From Camarhynchus parvulus (Eukaryota; Chordata; Aves; Passeriformes; Thraupidae), in NCBI RefSeq assembly GCF_901933205.1, contig NC_044591.1:5092001-5156000 (forward strand): a DNA stretch of 64,000 bases. The letters run 5' to 3'. Below are positions 23,891-34,335 of the stretch, one piece after another (the first letter of the stretch is position 1; each line of letters starts with the position of its first letter). The position numbers and the translations under genes were made by a program. The notes beneath the pieces were generated by a model, which saw only the letters and a program-made list of their open reading frames with translations, did not search any database and was not told where the DNA came from.

Positions 23891-24530
23891 AACATCTACA
23901 ACTCCTGAAGGGTGGCTGTGCTCAGGTGGGGTTGGGCTCTTTCTCAGAACCAGAGGACACAGCCTTAAGCTGCACCAAGGGAAATACAGGTTGGAGATTA
24001 GGAGAAAGTTTTTCACAGAAAGGGTGATAAAGTTCTGGAATGTTCTGCCCAGGGAGGTGGTGGAGTCACCATCCCTGGGTGTGTTTAACAAAGCCTGGAT
24101 GTGGCACTGGGTGCCAGGGTTGAGTTGAGGTGTTGGGGTTGGGTTGGACTTGATGGTAGAATTCTGTGAATTCTGTGAATTCTCTGAATTTTGGGGATTC
24201 CAGGAACTGGAGAGGTGGTGGAGTCATCATCCCTGGATGTGGCACTGGGTGCCAGGATTTAGTTGAAGGGTTGGGGCTGCGTTGGACTCGATGATCTTGA
24301 AGGTAGTTTCCAACCTGCCCATTCTGAGAATCTGGGGGAATTCTCTGAATTTGGGGGAATTTTGGGAATTCCCAGGAACCAGGGAGGTGGTGGAGTCACC
24401 ATCCCTGGGTGTGTTTAACAAAGCCTGGATGTGGCACTGGGTGCCAGGGTTGAGTTGAGGGGCTGGGGCTGGGTTGGACTTGATGGTCTTGAAGGTCTCT
24501 CCCAACCTGGTCATTCTGTGAATTCCGTGA
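23891..24530 (+). mobile_element. CR1 LINE 3' fragment with triplicated 3' end
   Basis: Sense CR1 from GGGCTCTTTCTCAGAACC through GGTTGGAGATTAGGAGAAAG. The terminal segment starting GAGGTGGTGGAGTCACCATC then occurs three times, at 24055, 24212 and 24384 (spacing 157 and 172 bp), separated by GAATTCTGTGAATT-type tail remnants. Copy 2 lacks GTGTTTAACAAAGCC. It closely matches the reverse complement of 56530-56690 (roughly 96% over 150 bp by eye), so both belong to one young subfamily. Confidence 0.85.
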
Positions 24531-24719
24531 ATCATCAGCACTCTCAGCCTGTCTGAAACTCTCAGAACCACCAAAAGTGAGATTTAGGAGCTTGAATTCA
24601 TTTCAGAGCCCACAAGAACAGGCAGAAGCCAAGGTGGTCCGCCAGCACCACAACCCACCAGCACTGAGAACATCACCCCGCATTTTTTAGAGAAACCTTT
24701 CACAAACTCCTCTCTCCAG

Positions 24720-25265
24720 CAGGCCTGGTGGGTGGCCAGTGATTTCCCTGCTGCACTGGCAACTCCAGCTCCTAATCCCCCTGCTAATTCCCGGGCTGAT
24801 TGGCTTTGCTGGCCATGGATAAGTCGTGTCCCTGGTCCCGCACACGGTGACCGGACACCACCTCTCCGCGCTCGCGAGCCAGCCCTGGATCTGAACAAAA
24901 GGCAGCCTTGTTTGGTCACCCTTCCTTCAGAGAGGCTTAAAGACATTTTTGTCATTTTTGAACAGCTAATATCTTGCAGAGGGGGCAAAAAAAAAAAAAA
25001 AAAAAAAAGAGTTGCTTAATCTCTTTAAATTTAATCTTTGCTTCTTGAAAAATCGGAGCGCGGATGCTTAGTGCTGGACTATGTTCCATTAGACTAATTA
25101 GGTCAAGATTACCTACAAGGGTATGACTCCACCAACTCAATTGAAATTCCCTCCCTCCTGGCCTTAAACTTGCACTGTTTGGAATTTTGTTCCCTTTTTC
25201 TCTTTCCTCCCCCAGAGAGCACAAAGTGTGTGGGCAACTATTAATAAAGAGAACCTATAAAGAAA
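24720..25265. promoter_or_regulatory. candidate conserved non-coding element
   Basis: Two quiet segments, 24720-24960 (CpG-containing, with GGCCATGGATAAGTCGTGTC) and 25010-25265 (GACTAATTAGGTCAAGATTA, GCAACTATTAATAAAGAG), are split by an A-run of about 22 nt at 24987-25008. There is no coding frame beyond chance. TAATTAGGTCA combines a homeodomain core with a nuclear-receptor half-site. Conservation is inferred. Confidence 0.4.
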
Positions 25266-25296
25266 TAAAAACACCTGAGTGAGTGAATACCAGAGG

Positions 25297-25505
25297 GGAT
25301 CACAGAATCCTGGAATGGTTTGGCTTGGAAGGGACCTGAAAATTGGGGTTTCAATCCAATTCCATCCTCTGCCATGGCAGGGACACCTCCCATTATCCCA
25401 CATGGCTCCAAGCCCCATCCAACCTAGCCTTGGGCACTTCCAGGGTTCCAGGAGCAGCCACAGCTTCTCACAGGGAAGAATTTCTCCCTAATATCCCATT
25501 TAAGT
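25297..25505 (-). mobile_element. CR1 LINE 3' fragment
   Basis: Starts with the reverse-complemented tail ATCACAGAATCCTGGAATGG, then TTGGCTTGGAAGGGACCTGA, CCATCCAACCTAGCCTTGGG and TCTCCCTAATATCCCATTTA. A short, 5'-truncated minus-strand CR1. Confidence 0.9.
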
Positions 25506-25550
25506 GACTGGTGTGGCTCAGGTATCACTGAGCTGGGTGGTTGCTTCTCC

Positions 25551-25692
25551 TTCTCACAACCAACTCCTGATGACCAGAAAAAAACCCTCAGGAAAACCTT
25601 TCAGAGAAATTCTGGTTATCTTCACAACCAACTCCTGATGACCAGAAACAACCCTCAGTAAAACCTTTCTCAAGAAATTCTGGTTATCTTCA
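25551..25692. repeat. two-copy tandem repeat, unit 68 bp
   Basis: CACAACCAACTCCTGATGAC to GAAATTCTGGTTATCTTCA is present twice, with about five differences. It lies about 45 bp from the end of a CR1. Confidence 0.9.
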
Positions 25693-25799
25693 TGGTAAAG
25701 GCTTTGAGAAAGTCAAAGGTTGCCCAGGATTGAAGCAAGAGCAAAGCCTGAGCAGTTCATTTTTCATCCCACAAATGTTTAAACATGAGCATAACTTTA

Positions 25800-26200
25800 C
25801 ACACTCATTCACCCAGTGATGCGTATCAAATGTGGGCCTGTCATTTCCTTTCCTTAAAAATATGTTTTATTCGACTTAATGTGGAATTTATTTAAGACAC
25901 AAGATCAGTTATTAATATGTTCTTTCAATTTTGGGAAGATATGAATATCTCCTTTGGCTGCACAGCATAATAGTCCATTTATCAGCGAGGGAAGCCTCTG
26001 GAGGGATGAGATTTTTTTTTATTTCAAATACACTTTAGCAGCTATTGGAAAAGATTCAGCATTTTTTCTGGGAGAAATATGTCATGAGAGTAGAAAGATG
26101 AGGAAAATGCTTGTGTGCAACACAGGCTTTTCTCTGCTAGCAGCCTGGTGCCCGTCTGGACAGATCCCTGAAGAGACAAGAAATCCCAATTAAATCATGA
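25800..26200. promoter_or_regulatory. candidate conserved non-coding element
   Basis: Repeat-free, AT-leaning DNA with ATTCGACTTAATGTGGAAT, AGTTATTAATATG and GGCTGCACAGCATAATAG. The texture resembles a vertebrate enhancer, with homeodomain and octamer-like words and scattered CpG but no frame. Inference only. Confidence 0.35.
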
Positions 26201-27959
26201 GTGCAGAGCTCTGCCTACACGGAGCTGATGTCTGGATCAAGACCTTGGAATGTCAGCTTCGAAATTTCCCTGGCAATTGCATCACACAACCTCCTGATAT
26301 GAAAAACTCGAGTGCAGGCATTTCCCTCTTTTTCTATTTTAGGGACTTGTACTTCTAAAGGCAAAATAAAAATAAAATTAAGGCAAAGATGATGACAACA
26401 GAAACAACCCAGCTTCAAAAAAAAATCACACAAACAAACAAAAAACTGCTGCATTCAGCAGGAAAAGTGTGAAAGGAGGGGATCTGAGGGGTCAGTGAGC
26501 CAAGGAGTAGCTGATTAACTTCAGTCTGATAATATCTCCAATATTTCACTCAAACACAACGTGAAATACAACACATATTTGATCTCTCTCACACTAACTC
26601 CGAGCGAGGCAATAAATACTTCCCTACAGAATCATTTCCCTGTAAGCAGAGATTTACTGTAACCCAAATCACAATTTACTCATTTCGAGGGCATTAAAAA
26701 CTCATCAGCCTCTCACTGGAACTTGGATCACTGGAAGAGGATCCCACAGCACAACTCCCAGACAGCATCTATAGAAAGAAAACCCCAAAATCTGCTAGAC
26801 ATGTTTTATAACTAAGTTGGGGGCATGGAGCTGATTTTAGTTCTCTTTGTAGCCATCTAGAAGACAGGAAAAAATAAGATTATTAAAAGGAAAACAATAA
26901 ACAATGGTGGCCTTTTAGTGACTGGGTGGTTATGTTTAGAACTAACATTTCCAAACTCAAATTGACAGGAACTAAACACAATCAGGCTTGGGTCAAACAA
27001 AACTTCTGCAAGTAAAACAATGAAAACTCTACTGGCTCCAGCAGAATTCCCTGCCTTGGAAAGGTTAATTCTGTCTCTTCACTCTCACAAATCCATAAAA
27101 ATTTATGTGTTTGCTGCATCGAGAAGTGGGGAAATAATATCTTCCCAATAAGACCAAAAATTATGTGCAGCAAAGAGAATATAAAAGAAAAAAGAATTCG
27201 GGGAAGGTGGAACTCTGGCAAGTCCAAACACAGGCATTAATGGTTTTTTTAATAACTCAGTGCCACACAGAAATAGGGAAGCACCTGCCAAAAGCACAGC
27301 GAGCTCAGGCAGGTGTCACATCCAGGTTAAAATTAAAAAAATTAAAATTAAAACCCAAGAAATTCTGTCAGCATTGCCTCTGACCTTCCCTTTTATAACT
27401 CACATTTATAACTCGCTTTTTCCTCTGGTACATTTTCTTTTCTTTGGATGTGTTTGTTTTGCTGCACACACCACCAAAAATAAATATATTTTTGTGTTCG
27501 CCCTTCCCACCAGCCCTTCCCTGCTCCCACAATGATTTGGGGAGGGAGAGAGTGGAGACAGGTTTGGGGCGGCTCAAACCCCTCAGCAGGCAGAGCAAAC
27601 ACAGCGGGAGAATTTCTGCGTGAAATCCATCCCTGGGGGCAGGGGGAGTTTGTGGAAAAAATACATTTTTTGTGGAAAAATCCATTTTTGGGGGCTCCTC
27701 TGCTGCTCCAGCTGGGCAGCGAGCATGGCTGGGCACTCCTGGGGGATCCATCCCCACCTGTCCCAGTGAGAAACTCACTCTGACCCACCCATTCCCTCTC
27801 ATCCTCATCCCAAAACTGCCCCTTCCCCTGGCAGAGGGGTCCTGCCCGTGCCCAGATCCCCGGGACAGTGGCACACAGGGGTGAGGGGCGGCTCTGCTGG
27901 CACTGACACCCACACACCATGGCCCAGGCACGGGGAGAGAGGGGAAAATGGAAATGCAG
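26201..27959. other. unique sequence, no supported gene
   Basis: Single-copy DNA becoming GC-rich after 27530. The 26520-26720 stretch is quiet. A minus-strand frame of 230 codons (27368-28060) runs partly through CR1 sequence and has no recognisable protein. Confidence 0.4.
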
Positions 27960-28395
27960 AATGTCCTGAGCTGGAAGGGACCCTCAGGGTCATTGATCAC
28001 CCCAAAGTCACACCCTGGGCACCCCTGACAGCTCCTGGGACCCTCAGGATCATTGATCACCCCAAAATCCCACCCTGGGCACCCCTGGCAGCTCCTGAAA
28101 CATTAACAACCCAAAAACCACCCGGCAGCCCTGCAGCTCCTGGGCAGCCTCTGTGCCCATTCCTGGGCAGCCTGGGCAGTGTCCAGCACCCTCTGGGGGA
28201 TGAACCTTTCCCAAAATCCAACCTGAACCCCCCTGGCCCAGCTCCAGGGGTTCCCTGGGGGTGTCCCTGTCCCAGAGCAGAGATCTGAGCTGTCCCTGCA
28301 GCCCCTCAGCCCCTCTCCTCCAGCTGAACAAACCAAACCCCCTCATCCTCTCCTCGTGTGGCCCCTCCAGACCCTTCTCCATTTTTCCAGCTGGT
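27960..28395 (-). mobile_element. CR1 LINE fragment, minus strand, with internal 60-bp duplication
   Basis: Minus-strand CR1 order is visible: GAGCTGGAAGGGACCCTCAG, CACCCTCTGGGGGATGAACC, CAGAGCAGAGATCTGAGCTG, and CTCCAGCTGAACAAACCAAA followed by CCTCTCCTCGTGTGGCCCCT. Within it, 27978-28037 and 28038-28097 are two copies of a 60-bp unit (CCTCAGG, CATTGATCACCCCAAA). GC-rich and eroded. Confidence 0.8.
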
Positions 28396-28529
28396 TTTTT
28401 GGGGTTTTTTTGACACTTTTTTTGGTTTTTCAGGCTGCCAGGACATCCCTGCTGCCATCCCCATGTGCTGACCCCCAGCCCCCTGCCCAGCCTGGGACCC
28501 TCCCCAGCCCCCCTGAGCTCTCGGGGCAG

Positions 28530-28837
28530 GTCAGAATATTTAAACAGTTTTATATTCACAGCCCACAATGGAGGGACGAGAATTACCCAAGGACAGGGTT
28601 AGCCGTGCGATCAATGCATAATCAGATAACTGCTCCAGCTTTTTTTTTTTTTTTTTTACAAGTCTTTAAGCAAAGATCAGCCACTCAAATTCTAATTCCT
28701 TTTGCTAATTAAGCAGCCTGTTAATTGCTCTCGGGGTCTCTAATGCCATGTCATTATGCTTTTTAACAGCCTGCTTGACATCAATAGGGCTGCGAGCTCC
28801 ACACAAACAAAGCGGGCACCCAGCATTTAGTGAATTA
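28530..28837. promoter_or_regulatory. candidate conserved non-coding element
   Basis: Clean DNA with AATATTTAAACAGTTTTATA, GTGCGATCAATGCATAATCA and CTAATTAAGCAGCCTGTTAA, interrupted by a T-run at about 28640-28658. It joins directly onto a CpG-rich island, an arrangement seen where an enhancer or lncRNA promoter sits. No coding frame. Conservation and function are inferred. Confidence 0.45.
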
Positions 28838-29058
28838 GGCGGCCGCGGGCGCTGGCGCTGCGCCTCCCGCGGGCGGCACTTCGGAACCGCGGGGCAGCAC
28901 CGAGCCAGCCCCGTGCAGCCTTCCTCCCGCCCCAGAGGGAGGATGGGAACCTTCAGTTCAACCTGCGCAACGGGGCTGCGCAGCGGGGAGAGATGCGGCA
29001 TCTCCTGGAATCAGCGCCCCGGCTCGCCTTGCCTGGGCAGCCCCCGCGGGATGCGCCT
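28838..29058. promoter_or_regulatory. short CpG-rich island
   Basis: About 220 bp of high G+C with many CpG dinucleotides (GGCGGCCGCGGGCGCTGGCG at its start; CCGCGGG and GCGCAGCGGGG later), in a window where CpG is otherwise sparse. No TATA box or convincing first exon is visible, and it stops where the hexamer array begins. It could be the promoter of an unannotated non-coding transcript. Confidence 0.5.
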
Positions 29059-29061
29059 GAC

Positions 29062-29921
29062 TCCATCCTCATCCTCATCCTCATCCTTGTCCTCATCCTC
29101 ATCCTCATCCTCATCCTCATCCTCATCCTCATCCTCGTCCTCATCCTCATCCTCATCCTCATCCTCATCCTCATCCTCATCCTCATCCTCATCCTCGTCC
29201 TCGTCCTCATCCTCATCCTCATCCTCATCCTCGTCCTCGTCCTCATCCTCATCCTTGTTCTCATCCTCATCCTCATCCTCATCCTCATCCTCATCCTCGT
29301 CCTCGTCCTCATCCTCATCCTCATCCTCGTTCTCATCCTCATCCTCATCCTCGTCCTTGTCCTCAACCCCTTCCCCATGCCCATCTTCCTTCTCATCCTC
29401 GTCCTCGTCCTTGTCCTCATCCTCATCCTCATCCTCATCTTCATTTTTGTCCTCATCCTCATCATCATCCTTGTCCTCGTCCTTGTCCTCTTCCTTGTCC
29501 TTGTCCTCATCCTCGTCCTCATCCTCACCTTCATTCTCATCCTCATCTTCATCCTCATTTTTGTCCTCTTTCTCATCCTCATCCTTGTCCTCATCCCTAT
29601 CCTCATCTTCATTCTCATCCTCATCCTCATCTTCTTTCTTGTCCTCGTCATTGTCCCCATCCTTGTCCTCGTCCTTGTCCTCTTCCTCTTCTCATCCTCA
29701 TCCTCATCCTCATTCTGTCCTCATCCTCATCCTCATCCTCATCCTCATCCTCATCCTCATCCTCATCCTCGTCCTTGTCCTCATCCTCATCCTCATCCCC
29801 ATCCTCGTCCTTGTCCTCATCCTCATTCTCATTCTCATCCTCATCCTCATCTCATCCTCCTCTTCCTCATCCTCATCCCCATCCCATCCCATTGATCCCA
29901 TCCCATCCCATCCCGGTCCCA
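29062..29921. repeat. (ATCCTC)n hexanucleotide array, about 0.85 kb
   Basis: Nearly uninterrupted TCATCC hexamers. The proximal 350 bp is most regular; the middle (29345-29690) is degenerate with TTGTCC, TCTTCC and TCATTT variants; a purer part follows at 29690-29850 and a CATCCC end at 29870-29921. The period lacks stop codons, so long frames of Ser, Leu-Ile, His-Pro or Met-Arg repeats (up to 394 codons) appear; I do not call them genes. Confidence 0.95.
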
Positions 29922-31261
29922 GGTTGGGCTGAGAGGGGCCAGGATGCTTCATTTAAGGGAATTTAATCTCATATGGACAAAGTTAAGCAATTAAACCACA
30001 GGCACAGCACCTCAAAGTAAAAAGATTAAGAAATAAGCGTCCTTCTAAACAAATTATTAAAGCATATTTTTGTATTTTACAGCAGAAAACTGAAAACACT
30101 TTAGCACTTGGCAAAATACTCATTTGTAGGTAGCAGATTTTATAAAAAATCAGTTATAGGAAAAAGAAAGAATTTTTCCCAGAAGCTAAATCAGGAATGA
30201 CTCTTTTCTCTTGAGGTCCAGATGTTTGCTTTCCACTATCAGGTTGTTGCTGGCCCTCGGTGCAGAAATTTGGTGTTTGGGCAAAACAAATTCTAGCTGG
30301 GAGCTGACCCCGCTGCTTTTGGGAGCTCAGGGCCCAGGGCTGTGACAGAAGGGATCTTTCAGCACCCAGAAAGCAGCGCTGGGGGAGCTCTCACAGGTGA
30401 TGAGAGGCTGAGAGACTCAGGCTTGGAGATCTGAGGCTGGGGTTGACCTTGCTCCCCTCTCCTCCTTCTCCTCCTCCTCCTCCCCACCCAGGATCCAGAA
30501 CAGGCTCACCCTGAGCTCACCCAGTGGGTGCTGCCTGCTGCCACTCATCATTTTTAAGTCCCAAGCAGACAGAGAAAGTCTCAGGTACACCTGGCAGGAA
30601 GTTTTGGCCAAGTTTTCTCAGTTTTTCTGCAAAAAGCTTCACCTCAAAGCAGCTAAACGTGGTGGCAAGAGAACAGGACTGGTGAAAATGGGGATTTAAC
30701 CATTTTAAATGGTTAAAATCATTAACTGCAGGTAAATCCTGTCAGAATGGGAAACCCTCCCTGCTCTCCCTCCAGCAGGGAATTGGGGTTTTGAAACCCC
30801 TCCAGAACTGGGGTTTTTTGCCCCAGGGCCACTGCTCCTGCCTAGGTGGGGTTGTTTTAGGTGGGTCACAGATGAGGGAGACCCAGGTTTAAAAGGGGAT
30901 TAAAAAAAAAATAAACCCCAGGATTTATTTGCCCTATTCATTGGGTATTTTAGAAACCAGATCTGTCAGGATCTTGGTGCAAATGCTGAAAGTTGTCTGC
31001 GTTGTCCGTGGGCAAATTTAAACCCAATTCTGCTCTTTTTTGAGGCACAGTGTGTTCCCCACTGTGCAGCCAGCTCAGCTGCACTCACACACCCCTTCCC
31101 CACTCCTTTTTCAGTCTCTCTCCAGTGCAATCCATCTTTCACTGGCCTCTTCCCCCTCTCTTTTCCCCCATCCCTTCCCCTGCCCGTTCTGCAGCAGCAG
31201 CAGTGCCCTCACTCACTGACACTTTCCATCTGCTGCTCTCTCCCTGTGCTCTGGGAAACTC
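29922..31261. other. unique sequence, no supported gene
   Basis: Single-copy DNA with a small CTC/TCC run at 30462-30483 and a 23-nt palindrome (listed separately). Chance frames up to 130 codons only. Confidence 0.45.
30695..30717. repeat. 23-nt near-perfect palindrome
   Basis: TTTAACCATTT, one T, then AAATGGTTAAA: eleven-nucleotide arms with a single central base, the same architecture as the palindrome at 4114-4138. Confidence 0.75.
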
Positions 31262-32160
31262 TCTGTGCTGTCCCTTCCCTCAGCATTTCTGGGATGGCTC
31301 CTCCAAAATCCAGGATGAGCCCAGAGCTCTGCACCCACAGCACAATTCCAGGCTGCTTCCCTTCACACTCTGCCTTGTTTTGTGGCTCAAATCAACCTCT
31401 GCAGCTCGTATCAAACATGCTCCGCTATTGCTTAAAAATTAAAGAAATTAATTAAAATTTAAAAACTCAGTTTCATTTCTATTTGATTTTTCAGGAAATT
31501 TTGGTGCATCAGGATGAGAGAGAAATATTTAATGTGTGACCTTCTGCACTTTAAGGAAAATCAACTCCTGCTATCACCAAGAATTAACCCTTTTCCACTG
31601 ACTAAATATTTAATTTTAAAATGAGACAAATCAGCCAAAAAACCCCACACATCTGCCATCTCAGATATGCTGCTGTCCCTAAGTGGAATTAATCTGAACT
31701 TTCTGTGCTGTCCCTTCCCCTCAGCATTTCTGGGATGGCTCCTCCAAAATCCAGGATGATCCCAGAGCTCTGCACCCACAGCACAATTCCAGGCTGCTTC
31801 ACTTCCCTTCTGCCTTGTTTTGTGGCTCAAATCAACCTCTGCAGCTCGTATCAAACATGCTCTGCTATTACTTGAAAATTCAAGATGCATTTCAGTTTCA
31901 TTTCTGTTTGGTTTTCAGGAAATTTTGGTGCATCATGATGAGAGAGAAATATTTAATGTGCGACCTTCTGCACTTCTAAGGAAGATCAACTCCTGCTATC
32001 ACCAAGAATTAACCCTTTTCCACTGACTAAATATGAGACAAATCAGCCAAAATCAGTAATTTAAAAATCAGTGATTTAAAAATGAGACAAATCAGCCAAA
32101 AAAAACCCCACACATCTGCCATCTCAGATATGCTGCTGTCCCTAAGTGGAATCAATCTGA
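31262..32160. repeat. tandem duplication, units of about 440 and 459 bp
   Basis: Unit 1 (31262-31701) and unit 2 (31702-32160) both run from TCTGTGCTGTCCCTTCCC through CAGCTCGTATCAAACATGCT and AACCCTTTTCCACTGACTAA to GCTGTCCCTAAGTGGAAT. Unit 1 has an extra AT-rich stretch near 31436-31465; unit 2 has a short repeat of AAATGAGACAAATCAGCCAA. Identity is roughly 93-95% by eye outside indels, younger than most duplications here. Confidence 0.9.
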
Positions 32161-32208
32161 GGTCTCTGTGAACAGCCATTAATGCACAGATATTTATGTG
32201 ACAGGTAA

Positions 32209-32245
32209 AAATGCACACACACACACATACAGACACACACAGAGA
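32209..32245. repeat. (CA)n microsatellite
   Basis: Interrupted CA/CAGA run in single-copy DNA. Confidence 0.85.
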
Positions 32246-33170
32246 ATAATTTTCTGCCTCTCCCATGTCTGCTGCAGGATGGCAGCACAATTAAGTCACC
32301 GTGACGGAGACAATTATCCCCAGAGCCAGTAAAATGAGATGTCCACAGCGAGCTGCAGAGTTCTGAAACATGTGGGAATAGAGTACAGAAACTCTGTAGA
32401 GTCATGCAGCTAATGAGCAATAAATACACACTGGCACACCCTCATCAATTTTAAAGTCTCGCTATGAAAAGAATGTAATTAATTAAGATATGTTGATTTA
32501 TAAGAGGTGACATAACAAGATGGATAGAGAAATCTTTTCCCTCCAATCTGTCACGGTTTCTTTCTAGAAGAGGGCTCAGCACGTGATGGTCTCTCAATCC
32601 TGAGTTTGGCTTTAACTCCCCCCACCACCCTAAAAGAACTCCAACTTCCTTTTCAACACTCATTTGCATTTGGCACAACTGTATTTACAGCAAAACCCTC
32701 TTAAAGACAGAAAAAGGAAAAAAAAAAAAAGAGAGAGCTGTAAAGAATTATATTTAGAAAAATCCTTTCCACTTTCCCCTGTCTTACGTTTCTGCACATG
32801 GAAACACAACCCCATTTCCCTTTCTCCCCTCCCAAGTCAGATGACTTTTTTGTAACTTGGCACACAGACAGTCTGGTATAAGACAGGGCTGGAGCATTTG
32901 TTGAGTCAAGATGTTTAATTTTTTTTTTTCCCCCTCACATAATGATCCTTTTTTCCCTCCAGCCACTTGAGTTTTGTTTATGTTGCTTGAGCCCTAAACT
33001 AATACATGAATTCTCCTCCCTGCCAAGATGACAGCAGCAGCACCAGGCAGGATGAGCCAGAGGAATACACTGCTTTTTAAAGAGAGAAAGTCTTTTAAAA
33101 CACTTTTTCTCCAGTTGTGACAAATTAAATGCATTAAAAGAAACAACTGCTGCTGCTACTGGGCTCTGAG
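32246..33170. other. unique sequence, no supported gene
   Basis: Single-copy DNA with short A and T runs. The part at about 32270-32520 is quiet and might be conserved. Confidence 0.4.
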
Positions 33171-33800
33171 GAGGAACTCTGTTTTCTCTGCAAGCCCTTG
33201 ACTTTTGTCAGGGGGCACTTTGCTCCTGTGCCAGCTCTGGCTTATATTTTATTATTCTTAGAACAAAAGGTTGCAGTAATTAGAATTGGGGAAGTTGTGC
33301 TCAAAGAGATGGAGCCATCAGATAAATTTGATACCACGGGCTGGTTATGAGAGGTGGGATTTTTAAAAGCAAGAAAGAACTGCTTCAATATATTGGGTTT
33401 ATCCTGTCAGGGGAAGATGAATGAGAAGTCCAGCTACTTTCACTCAGGCCAGACATGTAAACCTTGTAGTTAATGACTGATGAGCAAAATATTTTTCTCT
33501 TCCAAGTGCAGATGGGCAAATCCCTCACAATTAAAAAACAAAAGAAAATCTAATTTTGCCAGGAGAAAGCAGCACTGTCCAAATATTTCTCAAGCAAGAG
33601 CTTTAGGTGCTTGTTAAAGGCAAAAAAAAAAAAAAAAGCCAAACAACATTTCTTCTAATGTGATCCATATTCTACCACATGCACATTTAATATAAAAGTT
33701 ATGTTTGATATATGCCGCCGTAGCATTTTTCTATTTTAACTGAAAGCCTTTTGTTCTGTCAAGATTATGGGAGGATTTGCTTTCATTTTTCATGATGTTT
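33171..33800. promoter_or_regulatory. weak candidate conserved non-coding element
   Basis: Repeat-poor AT-leaning DNA (GTTGCAGTAATTAGAATTGG, GATAAATTTGATACCACGGG, AGCCTTTTGTTCTGTCAAG) with an A-run at about 33622-33637. No coding frame. It reads like regulatory DNA, but I have no alignment. Confidence 0.3.
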
Positions 33801-33844
33801 CACTCAATACATCACCAACATTAGCAGGCCTTAATAAGCACCCA

Positions 33845-34181
33845 CCTTCCCCTTCTCCTTCTCCTTCTCCTTCTCCTTCTCCTTCTCCTTCTCCTTCTCC
33901 TTCTCCTTCTCCTTCTCCTTCTCCTTCTCCTTCTCCTTCTCCTTCTCCTTCTCCTTCTCCTTCTCCTTCTCCTTCTCCTTCTCCTTCTCCTTCTCCTTCC
34001 CCTTCCTTCCCTTCCCTTCCCTTCCCCTTCCCCTTCCCCTTCCCTTCCCCTTCCCTTCCCTTCTCCTTCCCTTCTCCTTCTCCTTCTCCTTCTCCTTTCT
34101 CCCTTCTCCTTTCTTCTCCTTCTCCTTCTCCTTCTCCTTCTCCTTCTCCTTCTCCTTCCCCTTCTCCTTCTCCTTCTCCCC
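33845..34181. repeat. (CCTTCT)n array, 337-nt uninterrupted pyrimidine tract
   Basis: From 33845 to 34181 the plus strand contains only C and T. It is CTTCTC hexamer to about 33998, then TTCCC pentamers, then hexamer again from about 34070. Such mirror-symmetric homopyrimidine tracts can adopt intramolecular triplex (H-DNA). The frames here (Pro-Ser; Glu-Gly or poly-Arg on the other strand) are artefacts. Confidence 0.95.
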
Positions 34182-34273
34182 GCCCTGCCCTGGCCCTTTT
34201 GATGCCCATTCCCCAAAACCCCTCAGCTGTTCCCCACACTTTGGGATGTGACCTCTCCATACCCTCCCCAGGG

Positions 34274-34335
34274 AGAGGATGAGGATGAGGATGAAGATTA
34301 GGATGAGAATTAGGACAAGGATTAGGATGAGGATG
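34274..34335. repeat. (GAGGAT)n hexamer
   Basis: About ten imperfect GAGGAT/GATTAG hexamers, the reverse complement of the ATCCTC hexamer at 29062-29921. It starts about 95 bp after the pyrimidine tract. Confidence 0.85.

Noticed and set aside
27368..28060. 230-codon minus-strand frame
   Set aside because: Partly CR1 sequence with an internal 60-bp duplication; no known protein, GC-rich DNA lacks stops by chance.
28748..29932. 394-codon plus-strand frame (and 235/300-codon companions)
   Set aside because: Almost entirely Ser, Leu-Ile, His-Pro or Met-Arg from the ATCCTC hexamer; several frames are open at once on both strands, as expected for a stop-free repeat.
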